Assembly (NCBI GenBank): GCA_036874045.1
Contig: CM072345.1
Span: 3,187,501-3,251,500 of the forward strand
Length of the DNA: 64,000 nt
Source: Cymodocea nodosa
Taxonomy: Eukaryota > Streptophyta > Magnoliopsida > Alismatales > Cymodoceaceae
Reading direction: 5' to 3'
The notes beneath the pieces were generated by a model. The model made no database searches, had not been told where the DNA came from, and saw only the letters and a program-made list of their open reading frames with translations. A program made the translations under genes and the position numbers. This document shows positions 1 to 9,917 of the stretch, piece after piece. Position 1 is the stretch's first letter; every line of letters starts with the position of its first letter.

Positions 1-180
1 TTACTTAAGTGCCTCTTCAATCACTTCGGAAGGTTGTAGCTATAACCTTCCGAAAAACTTATGATTTTCAGATAGTTACTACCAACCATCTGAAGATCCA
101 CTTAAGTCATTACTTTTCAGATACTTGGCTTCTTAACTATCCGAACATCTACTTAAGTGTCTGACTTTCAAATACTTAGC
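1..180 (-). repeat. Copia 3' LTR, part left of the solo LTR
   Basis: Holds short palindromes such as TTCGGAAGGTTGTAGC followed by TATAACCTTCCGAA, and CTTAAGT spacers. It ends in TTAGC, the target duplication of the solo LTR at 181. The same LTR resumes at 1690. The left end lies outside the window. No gene is seen here. Confidence 0.6.
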
Positions 181-1684
181 TGTTAGGACCGTAAGGCTTC
201 GCTAAAGAGGGGGTGAATGGTGTCTAAGTGTATTTTTAGAACTTTTACTAACTTAATTAACCAATTTGAATAATCAGCTAGCACAAGTACTAAACAGATA
301 TATAAAACATGCACAGCGGAAATATAAATAAGAAACACAAGAGAATTTTAGGTGATTCACCAACTCGGCTAGTCCACCCCCAAGGATCACTTGGGCTTCA
401 CTAAATGTCTCAACACTTACATACACTTGCTTTCAGGTTGAAGCAAGAACCAACCATTCACTTAAGCTTTCTAGTCGTAGCTCTAACCAACCACACAGAA
501 GTTTTCAGGTATAAACTTCAGTAAACCAACCTTTTGAGTTTTTAGGTCAAAACTCAAACCAACAACTTCAATGAAGCTTTAAGGTTGAAGCCACAAACCA
601 AATGATCCTTCTTGGATCAGACTTTCAGCACTTGTAGAGCTTTAAGAAACTTCTTGTATATCTAGCTTTTAATGGATTCTTTGTAGCAGTTAATCTGAAT
701 TGAGCTTTCTTCTATAACAATAATTGATCTGCAATGTATACTGTATCTCTGTATGCGATTGTATCTGTAATCTCACTTCATAGCTCTCCTGAATATTGAA
801 TGATCTGTTTGTATAAATACTTGTAAGTCCAATGATCATATTTTCTCCTCAACGGATTTATTCTACTATACTTACTGATTTTCAGATCCAAATATGGTAA
901 GTTACCATTTGAAAAAGTGTTTCAAGATAACCTTTCGATTTTCTCAAACTTTCGAATAGTTATCTATGTAACTTTCCGAAGGATGTTCGTAACTCACTAA
1001 AAAACCACTTAATTCCTTTTGTCACGTGAGATTTTAAGTTGTACACATGAGGTGTCATGAGTTCGGATACTTGTAACTTTAACTCATCAAAAGTTCTTGA
1101 CTTTCAGATAGTTACAGTAACTCTCCAATTTTTCTTTTAAAGCTTTCGATTGCTATCTTCTTAATTCTGCACGTGGGTAATTGAGTGACTTAAGTTTCAA
1201 ATAGTTAACAACCTTCCGAAACTTCTTGTTTTTCGGATAGTTAGCTTTCCTAACTTACCAAAAAATCCTTTAAGCTTCCGTCTACTAATTTAATTTCTAC
1301 ACGTGCATATTTGAATGACTTAACTATTCTGATAGTTAACTTTTCTATCTTTCCGATATCCTTGGTCTTTCGAATAGTTAGCTCCTTAACTTTTCGATTT
1401 TCCATACAGTCATCTTTCTAACTTTTCGAAAGAATTCCTACTACTTTAAACTACCTTTCAGATACTTAGCTGAGAACTGACCAAACTTCTTGGCTTTCTC
1501 TTTCAACTATGAATGAACTGTTTATAATGTGATATCTTCTGGATTCCTTATGCAGTATTCCTCTAGTCTATTTGGCTGCAATTTGCTTTGTCTTTTCCAT
1601 CCATATCTATTCAGCCTGCAATCTGTGAAATACATATACTTCTCTCATGGATGTTTGCATTATCAAAATATAGAGGTCCTTTCA
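181..1684 (-). mobile_element. Solo LTR (copia, same family as element F), minus strand
   Basis: Bounded by TGTTAGGACC at the left and GAGGTCCTTTCA at the right, so it reads TGAAAGGACCTC...GGTCCTAACA on the minus strand. Its flanks are a perfect 5-bp duplication, TTAGC, at 176-180 and 1685-1689. About 1.5 kb with no primer site or coding sequence next to it, as expected of a solo LTR left by LTR-LTR recombination. The start matches the F LTRs (6764, 14850) and the tail, with CACCCCC-type and CTTGGG-type blocks, matches the LTRs at 7369-9148 and 6764-9865. It contains palindromes and CACGTG boxes. Confidence 0.9.
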
Positions 1685-1689
1685 TTAGC

Positions 1690-1939
1690 TTCATAACTAT
1701 CCGATTGTCCACTTAAGTGTCTTTTAAGTCATTTCGGATGGTTACAACTAGTAACCCTCCAAAATCTTTTGACTTTTGGATAGTTAGCTCAAAGCCTTCC
1801 GACTGAAACGTTATTTCAAATACTTTGACCTGATAACCTTTCGAAATTATAAATCTACTAGAGACTTACTGCTAACAAGCTTTCGACTAAACTTGGACTT
1901 ATTGTGGCATACTACACACCTGTACTACTTGCCCTAACA
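1690..1939 (-). repeat. Copia 3' LTR, U3 start
   Basis: Continuation of the LTR interrupted at 181-1684. Minus-strand start TGTTAGGGCAAG at 1939, directly next to the polypurine tract. Holds CGGATGGTTA/TAACTATCC-type palindromes and CTTAAGTG spacers. Confidence 0.7.
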
Positions 1940-1954
1940 ATCTCCCACTTGGAA
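1940..1954 (-). other. Polypurine tract of the Tork-like copia
   Basis: Minus-strand CCAAGTGGGAGAT immediately before the LTR start. Plus-strand DNA priming would begin here, which fixes the LTR boundary at 1939. Confidence 0.75.
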
Positions 1955-1955
1955 T

Positions 1956-2752
1956 CTGACATAATGATCAAAGAAGAAAAAAAATCTCTACACTTGGCTT
2001 ACAGATTATTTGTAGTTGCAACTCAAAAAAGTATCACTCCACGTCCCATTTTTCTTAATTAGTTAGGAGACCAATTAAGGCCATACAGAGCCTTAATTTC
2101 TACAGATTCAGAACATTAGTTAACATGTCTACAGCATTTTCAGCACTAGCAATCTTCTACAGATCTAACCTATTTTGCTTTATCTCTTCCCTTATGAAAT
2201 GAAACCTCATTCTCATATGCTTGGACCTTGAATGAAACTTAGGATTTTAGCTAAATAAATGGCACTTTGATTGTCACAGAATAGAATACTTCTTTTCTAT
2301 TTGTGCCCTAATTCAGCTAGTATATTCTCTAGCCAGATTCTTTCTTTAGCTGCCTTTACTACTACAACATATTCAGCTTCTATGGTCGAGAGTGCAACAA
2401 TACTTTGCAGCTTGGATCTCTAGCTTATTGCAGTACTTCCTATGTAGAAAACATAGTTTGAAATACTTATGCTTTTATCCAACTCTCTTCCCAAATCAGC
2501 ATCATAGTAGCCAATCAATTCAATTGATCATTTCTTGAAGTTTAGATCTACATCTAGGAAATATCTAAGATATCTGAGTATCTATAGTATAGCAGACTAA
2601 TGCTTAGCTTCTGGATCTGCCATATATCTACTGACCACTCTCACTACATGAGATATATCAAGTCTTGTGCATATCATGGCATACATTAAACTTCCCACTA
2701 CTGAAGCATATGATATTCTAGACATTTTTGTCCTTTCTTCTTCAATCTTAGC
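1956..2752 (-). pseudogene. Copia RNase H remnant
   Basis: Degenerate C-terminal pol. Visible family words on the minus strand include MSRISYASVVGSLMYAM and CTRLDISH near 2630-2730 (linker to RNase H), AEYVVV near 2350-2370, and a CDNQSAI-type active-site block near 2260-2290. These are standard for plant copia RNase H. The wording differs clearly from the SIRE-like elements in the rest of the window. Broken, with several interruptions; cut off by the LTR starting at 2753. Confidence 0.75.
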
Positions 2753-4484
2753 TGTTGAGTATTTTTGTTTTGATGATGTATGTTGAATGAAAATAATCAT
2801 ATTTGCTCAATTACTATTGCTTATGAAAAGAAATTAAAATCGTCAATTAATACAGAAAAAGCTTATTGATATAAATACTTGTCTGTATTGGATGTGAAGT
2901 TAATAACTAGTCATTTCGTTGCATTAATTTCTCATTTAGCTAAACGTTAAGTTAACGTGTGTTTTTATTGAAAAGCATGATATGTTTTAAAGTTATATCT
3001 TCTTTATCATGAACAGTGCACGTTTATACTACTCGTTAAGTTAGAGTTTTGTTTGTATAGAGGTCACGTTAGAACTCGTTAAGTTAGAGGCTTAAAGGTT
3101 AAAATAGGTCACGCGATAACTCGTTAAGTTAGTGAGTAAAAGAAGAGACAAACTCGTTAAGTTAGTGTTATACACGTGGTGAAATTATAAGTTACGAATG
3201 TTGTATTGTATCACGTGAGGTGCACATGTTTAACTCGTTAAGTTAACATAACTAAACGCGTTGAGTTGTTATATTGAACACTAAGGCAACACGTTAGGTT
3301 AGCGTTATAAACTTAAGTTGTTATTTTTGCACGTGGTAAAATTCTTATTATAAAAACATTTGTGTATTACTGAATCGGTGAGTTAAAGTTTTTCGGAGAA
3401 TTACAATCGTAACTATCCGAAAGGTAACTTAAGTCATGTTTTCAGGTCTTGACACGTGTCTCACTAGTTTTATAATATAAAGAGTTTTTCGGTGACTTAC
3501 ATCTATAACTATCCGAAACTTAAACTGTTTTCGGTGAGTTATCGTTTAACCTTTTGAAAGAAAGGTTAAGCTGGTTCGTTTAGTTAGCATAACAGCACGG
3601 ACTTAGTTCATTGAGTTAGCTACAGTACTTGTCACATGAAATCGCACATAAGGAACTCGTTAAGTTAGGAACGTTAAGTTATATATATATACTTGTGTTA
3701 CTCGTTTAGTTAACATTAAAGTAACGACTTCTTATTACACTGATGAAAAATTTTTAGACGAGAAAGTTTATTTTGTAGGAAAATTTTCAGAGATCCAAGA
3801 CTGATGATTAAAGGAAATTCGAAATATAAACGTGGGTTGGAATGTGTGTTTCGATGAAGGAAAAAGAAAAGACGTGGAGAAGTGGAAAACTGGTAGTGAT
3901 TAAACGTGGAGGATATGCATGAAATGAAGATACAGTATAAAAGGCACAGAGTTCTCGTTGATCAAACCATCTTTGCACACAAAACGAAAAATCTTTTCAA
4001 GGATCAAACCATCCCTGCACACCAAAAGAAAAATCTTTTTCAGGGATCAAAAACACTTCTTCAGGCAAAATCTCTCAAGTGGAAGAAAGTTCAGTGAAGC
4101 ATGAAAAGGTAAGATTTTCGTCACTGAAGATTTGAAGTATTAGAAGAAAGCAAATTCGGTGAAGCATAAAATGACAAGATATTTGTCACCGAAGAATTGC
4201 TGAAGAAGAAAGATCTCAAACAGGGAGAAATGTTTTAAATTCCGCAAATTAGTTTTCTCTGTTTGTAGTTATGAAATTGTATAGATGAAACATGGTATTG
4301 AAATATAATGGCATCTACAATTTCTAAGGGGAATTGAATTGTATATTGTAATTGAAACCTTGAATAAAAATGATTTTATGAAAACAATGTCTCAACTTGT
4401 TTTTGATTTTTAAAGTTTCAATTATATTTCAGAAAATATTAAAAATACACAATTCACCCTCCTCTTGTGTCATGCGATCCTACA
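2753..4484 (+). repeat. Family A 5' LTR, 1.73 kb
   Basis: Starts TGTTGAGTATTTTTG and ends CGATCCTACA, directly before the primer site. U3 (to about 3965) is filled with repeats: at least six copies of ACTCGTTAAGTTA (3032-3245 and 3655), CGGAGAATTA/TAACTATCCG palindromes, a GACACGTGTC box near 3460 and other CACGTG boxes. A TATAAAAGG box at 3936 and an AATAAA signal at 4363 bracket a plausible R region. This is the longest of the family A LTRs here; the copy at 29294-30843 is about 180 bp shorter in the module-rich U3. Confidence 0.92.
3936..3944 (+). promoter_or_regulatory. LTR TATA box, TATAAAAGG
   Basis: Consensus plant TATA box about 30 bp before a plausible transcription start near 3970. 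Its counterpart is kept in the other family A LTRs (reverse strand 20709-20717, 29856-29864, 42215-42223; TATAAAAGA at 50429-50437). Everything upstream is U3, which holds the palindrome and G-box modules. Confidence 0.7.
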
Positions 4485-4499
4485 AGTGGTATCAGAGTT
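4485..4499 (+). other. Primer binding site, initiator tRNA-Met
   Basis: AGTGGTATCAGAGTT directly after the LTR end. TGGTATCAGAG is complementary to the 3' end of plant initiator methionine tRNA and is the usual copia primer site. Confidence 0.92.
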
Positions 4500-4684
4500 T
4501 CGTTAATAATCTTTGATATAAAATCTATACCAACTTATTTAATATCATTGTTAATTCTACCTTCCTTGTTTTTAAACAGAAATTAATATCTGAGCATATG
4601 TTTAACTTTATTGATTTAAGGCTTAAGTTGTTTTAAAGCTTTTAGACTGTTTAAAATCAAATAGGTTGAAAAATCTAAGGTAAA

Positions 4685-5565
4685 ATGACTACTAGAAATG
4701 GTAATTTTTCTTTTTATGAAGTCCAAAATCTTAATCGTCCTCCTTTATTTGATAGAATACATTTTGAATATTGGAAATATAGGATGACTATTTTTCTTCA
4801 AAATATAGATCATAAATTGTGGTTCATGATTTCTAAACCATATACTCCGTTAACTACTCCTTATAATACTTGGACAATTACTGAAAAAGAAAATGAAACT
4901 CTGAATGCTAAGAGCTTAAATATTTTATTTTGTGCATTGAGTTATGAACAGTTCAGTAAAGTGTCGGCATATAAATCTGCTTATGAGGTGTGGCATGCAT
5001 TAGAAGTTCACATGAAGGTACTTCTCAAGTTAAAGAGACAAAAATAAACATGTTGATTCATAAGTATGAACTCTTTAAGATGCATGAAGACAAAAATATT
5101 TCTGAGATGTTTTCCAGATTTCTTGATATCATAAACTCTTTAAAATGTTTAGGAAAGAATTTTGAACAAAAGGATTTGGTGAGTAAAATTCTCAGATCCC
5201 TAAGTTCTAAATGGTCTCAGAAAGTAACATCAATTGAGGAATCACGAGATTTAAATGTTTATACTATGAATGAACTTATAGAAAATTTAACAGCTTATGA
5301 AGTTCAATTAAATGAATCACTGAGTCACAACAAACTAAAAATGAAGAAAGAAATAGCCTTTGAAATTAATTCAGATTCTGATATATCTACTGATTCTGAC
5401 GAGGATTTGATTTTGCTGACCAGGAAATTCAAGAAAGCATGGAAAGCTAGGAAACATCAAAGGAACAAAAATGATAAACCCTCAACGTCAAAATCACTGA
5501 ATGACAAGAATTCTTTATCTAGAAAGTATGTATGTTACAACTGTAAGAAACCTAGACTATAGGCT
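4685..5565 (+). pseudogene. Copia gag (SIRE-like)
   Basis: Starts at the first ATG after the leader. N-terminal FDRIHFEYWKYRM and DHKLWFMISKPY are the plant SIRE-type Gag capsid signature (F-DG-NY-YWK-RM, then a conserved K-W). The middle is helical with VKETKINMLIHKYELF and NISEMFSRF, then an acidic/Ser-rich stretch (SDSDISTDSDED), a basic stretch, and the first half of a CCHC knuckle (YVCYNCKK) where the segment ends against the inverted piece. Gag forms the virus-like particle and the knuckle binds genomic RNA. Broken by at least one interruption and cut at its C-terminus. Confidence 0.85.
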
Positions 5566-6763
5566 TTATTTTTAGTTGAGTAACCTATAAAAATTCCTTC
5601 ATCTTCTTTGGCTTGAAATTTATCCCTTTTATCCTTAGTGTTAAGGATAAAACACTTACAACTAAATGGTTTCATATAGGAAATTTTTGGAACCCTATCA
5701 AATATAATTTCAAAAGGAGTTTTATTAACAAGAGGTCTTAAGTGACTTCTATTAATAATATAACAAGCTGTATTTACTACTTCAGCCCAAAAATTTTGAG
5801 GTAAATTATGTTCATTTAACATAGTTTTGGCCATTTACTGAAGTGATCGATTCTTTCTCTCAACAACACCATTTTGAGAAGGTGCTCTTGGAAAAGAATA
5901 TTTGTGATCAATGCCATGATCTTTACAGTAATTATCCATTTGATCATTTTCAAATTCAATACCATGATGACTCCTAAGTTTTTGAATAGAGACACTTTGT
6001 TCATTTTGAACAAGATTGCAATACTTTTTAAATGTTTCAAAAACTTCTGTCTCAGTGATAGAAAATATACCCAAGTGTATCTAGAGAAGTCATCTACTAA
6101 AACAAACACATACCATTTACCACAAAGACTCATGATTCTTGTTGGTTCAAATAAATCTATATGTATAAGTTCTAAGACTCTCTTACTTGATATATCAGTT
6201 TTGGATTTAAAAGAGTTTTTGTGAAGTTTACCTAAGTCACATGCATCACATATGAAATCCTTTGAGTATTTAATCTTTGGTAAACCTCTCACTAAATTTT
6301 TTCTAGATAGTTTATGTAATAGTTTCATATTTATATGCTTGATCCTTCTATGCTAAAGATATGCATCACTAGTTTCAGCTTGCAAACATGAATTTAAATC
6401 AACTACACTAGAAGGTAAAGATAAAACACATACAGAACCTTTTCTTTTAGCAATAAACTTAAGTTCATTTGTAATTTTATTAATAATTTTGCATACATTA
6501 TCTTCAAACACTACATAATATCCATTATCAATTAGTTTTATAACACTTAGCAAATTAAATCCTAGATTTTCTACATACAGTACATTCAAAATAACACAAG
6601 TAGGAGTTATTTTAACATTGCCCATACCTATGATTTTATCTTTGTTTTTGTTTCCAAATATTACACTTCCTTTCTTGGTATTTGTAAAATTTTTCAGTAG
6701 ACTTTTCTGTCCGGTCATGTGAGTAGAAGCTCCACTATCTAAAATCTATTTTGATGTTGTTTA
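5566..6763 (-). pseudogene. Copia protease end, GAG-preINT and integrase
   Basis: Minus-strand remnant from the protease C-terminal half ([31 protein letters not shown], about 6500-6660), through a GAG-preINT zinc region (KLHKNSFKSKT near 6210), into the integrase core: HIDLFEPTR with the first catalytic Asp, a second-Asp block, then [12 protein letters not shown] with the catalytic Glu near 5840-5890. It ends with YSTKNKAYS close to 5570. The same chain is present at greater length in element B. Broken by several interruptions. At 6763 the inserted element F begins. Confidence 0.85.
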
Positions 6764-7368
6764 TGAAAGGACTTCTAGATTTTGATAATGCAAAAATCAA
6801 TGCGAGGAATCAAATTGCATTTCTCAAGCTTAATAGTCAGCAGGAGAGCAGAAGTTGATACAAACAGTTCAAAGTGTGCTGCAAGTGATAAAAAGGATTT
6901 CAGAAGGTTACCAGGCTTAACTATCCGGAAGAGATATATTTTTGGTGAGTTACCAGTCTATGTATCCGAAATGCAGTATAAAGTAGTAGCAACACTATTA
7001 GACAGTTAGAAAATTAAGTATCCGAAAGTAGAAGGCTTTTAAAGAGTTAGAAAGATGGATGTATGAAGAATCAGAAAGTTATTGTAGCTAACTATACAAA
7101 ACTTAAATCATTGAATTTCCCACGTGCAAAAATCCAAATAGAAGCTTAAAAGAAGAATCAGAAAGTTACTGGAGCTAACTATTCGAAATTTGAAGAGTTT
7201 CGGTGAGTTACATGTATAACCATCTAGAACTTAAGTAAGTCTATTATGCATGTGCTGAATTAAATAAAGCAATCAGAAACTTAACGAAAGGTTTCAGAGG
7301 GTTACTATAAACTATCCGACAATTAAATAACAATTCAAAAAGTTACAGCTGCAAGTATTTGATTGAAT

Positions 7369-9148
7369 TGTTATGACCCTAGTATTTTGATAATGCAAAA
7401 CCTATGTGAGGAAACATATTGTATTTCACAGTTATGTCAGTACTGCATTAGATCAAAAGGCTGTTAGAACTATTTCCAAGCAGATGAAAAGATCAAGAAG
7501 GTTCCAGATGAACAGATCAAGAAGAGTCAGCAAAATCGGACAGTTACAAGTCTAAGTATCCGAAGAGCAAGTTTAAAGCAGTAGCAATGCTATCGGATAG
7601 TTAAAAGAATAACTATCCAATTTTACAAAGCCTTCAGAGAGTTATTTAATCAGACAGTTAAAGGGATTGAATGATCGGATAGTTAAGGAGATAACTATCC
7701 GGAAGCTTAAAGGATTTTTCAGAGAGTTACAGGTATAACTATCTGAAAGTTAAGTCATTCAATAAACCACGTGCAGAAATATAGAACGGAAGCTTAAAAG
7801 ACTTGTCGGAGAGTTAGATAACTATCCGAGTTTTCTTTCCGGAGAGTTAGATAACTATTCGAGTTTTTCGGTAAGTTACAGACATAATTTTCTGGAACTT
7901 AAGTCATTTTATTACGCACGTGCAAAATGGAGAAAGTCGGCAGTTGAAAGTTTAAATGGGAAAATCGGAGAGTTAGATAACTATCCGAAATTTAAAAGAG
8001 AGTTTCGGTAAGTTACAGTTTAACTATCTGAAACTTAAGTCAGTGAATTTCCCACGTGCAGAAATCCAGACTGATACTCAAATAGGTTTTCGGAGAGTTA
8101 GAAGGATAACTATCCAAAATTTCAAAAGAGTTTCGGTGAGTTACAGTTTAACCATCCGAAACTTAAGTCATTGAATTTCCCACATGCAGAATTCCAAACA
8201 GTGGCTCAAATAAGTTTTTGGAGAGTTAGAAATATAACGATCCGAAATCCTGAAGAATTTCGGTGAGTTACAGGATAACCTTCCAAAACTTAAGTCAGTC
8301 TTTTATGCACGTGCTAAATTAAATCGAAAAGTTGACAGAGTCAATTATTTAACTGTTCGGTGAGTTGCATAGGTAACTATCCGAAAGAATAGGAAAATTG
8401 GTAAGTTGACTTGAAACGTTTTTCTGAACAGACACTTGCTGTATTGGACTTGATCCTAATCAAGTATAGAAGAATACATCTGTTGGAAGAAAATATGATC
8501 GTTGCACATATCAAGTATATATACAAAATGCAGACAACAGATATACAGTAGAGCTTACAAGTGAGATTACAGATATAATTACATACAGAGATACAGTATA
8601 CATTGCAGATCAATTACTGATATAAAAGAAAGCTCAAATTCAGTACAACAAAAAATCGATTGAAAGCTGGATTTACAAGAAGATTCTTAAAGCTCTCCAT
8701 GCACTGAAAGTCTGATCCAAGAAGGATCATTTGGTTCGTGGCTTCAACCTGAAAGCTACATTCAGTTGTTGGTTTGAGTTTCGACTTGAAAACTCAAGAG
8801 GTTGGTTTTTTGGAGTTTATACCTGAAAACTTCTAAGTGTTGGTTTTCTGGAGTTTATACCTGAAAACTTCTGTGTGGTTGGTTCTTGCTTCAACCTAAA
8901 AGCAAGTGTATAAGTGTTGAGACACTTAGTGAAGCTCAAGTGACCCTTGGGGGTGGACTAGTCGAGTTGGTGAACCACCTAAAATTCTCTTGTGTTTCTT
9001 ACCTTTATTTCCACTGTGCATGATATTTTTATCTGATTATTACTTGTGCAAATTGATTAATCAAATTAGTTAGTAAAGTGAAAAATAGGCATAAATTCAC
9101 ACTATTCTCCATTCACCCCCCCTTTGGTGAAGCCATTCGTTCCTAACA
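7369..9148 (+). mobile_element. Solo LTR (copia, related to F), plus strand
   Basis: Starts TGTTATGACCC and ends GTTCCTAACA. Perfect target duplication TGAAT at 7364-7368 and 9149-9153. About 1.78 kb, no primer site or coding sequence. Related to but distinct from the host LTR: shared TTTTGATAATGC start and CACCCCC...CCTAACA end, with more copies of the palindrome/G-box module in between. TATA-like TATATATAC at 8516-8524. Confidence 0.92.
7640..8400 (+). repeat. Tandem array of palindrome plus G-box modules in the solo LTR
   Basis: Five CACGTG-type boxes at 7768, 7917, 8053, 8181 (CACATG) and 8308, spaced 149, 136, 128 and 127 bp. Each unit holds CGGAGAGTTA/TAACTATCCGA, then TTTCGGTGAGTTAC/TAACCATCCGAAA, then CTTAAGTCA, then the box. 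Early units differ more than late ones, which suggests recent amplification of the last two. Confidence 0.88.
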
Positions 9149-9392
9149 TGAATGACAGCTCTTATGTACGATCTAAAATCCTACATGGCAGAAAGACTTA
9201 AGTGACTTTTCGGTAAGTTACAAGTATTTTTTGGAGAGTTACATAGCTAAGCCTCTGAAAAACCTAGGAAATCGGAAGGGTATCTTGAAATACCTCCCTG
9301 AATGGTAACTTACCATATTTGAAACTGAAATCTTACCAAGTACAACAAAATACATCTGTTGGAAGAAAAATATGATCGTTACACATGTTTAG

Positions 9393-9400
9393 TATATATA
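9393..9400 (+). promoter_or_regulatory. Element F LTR TATA-like box
   Basis: TATATATA followed by CAAGCAACAG. The same position in the 3' LTR is TATATATAC at 15560-15567 and in the solo LTR 8516-8524. It is the only TATA-like box in the last third of these LTRs, so it most likely sets the U3/R boundary. Confidence 0.5.
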
Positions 9401-9866
9401 CAAGCAACAGACAACAGAATTAGATAGCTTTTTGCTCATACAAATATTTACACCAAGTTCAACAAAAGAAAGCCTTAGAGATCAAATCATCTTCAGCATA
9501 TACAGGCTCAATTTTAGAAGCTCACACGCACTCAACTCTGATACTTTCAAGCAAGTGTTTTACTGAAGTACATGGATCAAAAACTTTAGAGAAAGATTGG
9601 TTGGAGCTATGACCTGAAAGCTCAATTAGTTTGGTTGGTTCTTGCTTTAACCTTAAAAGCAAGTGATTGTAAGTTTTGTGAAAGTTTAGTGAAGCCCAAG
9701 TATCCCTTGGGGGTGGACTAACCATTAGTGGTGAACCACCTAAAATCTTGTGTGTATTATTTTTATCGTGTGCTTGTTAATTCTCTATATCAATCAGCCA
9801 TTAAATAGTTAAGAAACAAATTATTACCATTCACCCCCCCTCTAGTAAGCCATCAAGTCCTAACAA

Positions 9867-9883
9867 TTGGTATTAAAGCAAGG
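9867..9883 (+). other. Primer binding site of element F (decayed Met type)
   Basis: TTGGTATTAAAGCAAGG one base after the LTR. It matches the initiator-Met primer site TTGGTATCAGAGCAAGG except for a small decayed core. Confidence 0.8.
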
Positions 9884-9917
9884 TTGATCTCGTTAATAGA
9901 TTTAACCATCTGAGATC

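Larger units (their letters stand above)
1..2752 (-). mobile_element. Ty1/copia fragment, Tork-like: 3' LTR, PPT and RNase H
   Basis: Right-hand remnant of a minus-strand copia element entering from the left edge. Read on the minus strand it gives RNase H (2752 to about 1956), a polypurine tract, and a 3' LTR beginning TGTTAGGGC at 1939 that continues past a solo LTR (181-1684) to the window edge. Reverse transcriptase and the 5' half are absent: another copia LTR starts at 2753 and replaces them. The Tork-like placement is from the RNase H wording and is less certain than the superfamily. Confidence 0.75.
2753..5565 (+). mobile_element. Family A copia (SIRE-like) fragment: 5' LTR, PBS, gag
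   Basis: Plus-strand 5' part of a SIRE-like copia: LTR 2753-4484, initiator-Met primer site, leader, and gag through the zinc knuckle. At about 5566 it abuts a minus-strand piece of the same family (integrase), giving a head-to-head arrangement. The LTR is the same family as those at 20208, 29294, 41667 and 49870. It interrupts the older Tork-like element on its left. Broken. Confidence 0.85.
6764..9865 (+). repeat. Element F 5' LTR, interrupted by a solo LTR
   Basis: Starts TGAAAGGACTTCTAG and ends AGTCCTAACA just before the primer site. Net LTR about 1.3 kb once the 1780-bp solo LTR (7369-9148) and its TGAAT repeat are set aside. Holds CGGTGAGTTAC/TAACCATC palindromes, a CCACGTGC box near 7126, a TATATATA box at 9393-9400 and a terminal CACCCCCCC block. 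Confidence 0.9.

Noticed and set aside
3906-4097. 63-codon frame (MEDMHEMKIQYKRHR...) repeated in three LTR copies
   Set aside because: It spans the TATA box and R region of the family A LTR, contains an internal 28-residue repeat from an LTR duplication, and recurs only because the LTR recurs. The short-form LTR at 29294 does not keep it. Not taken as a gene.
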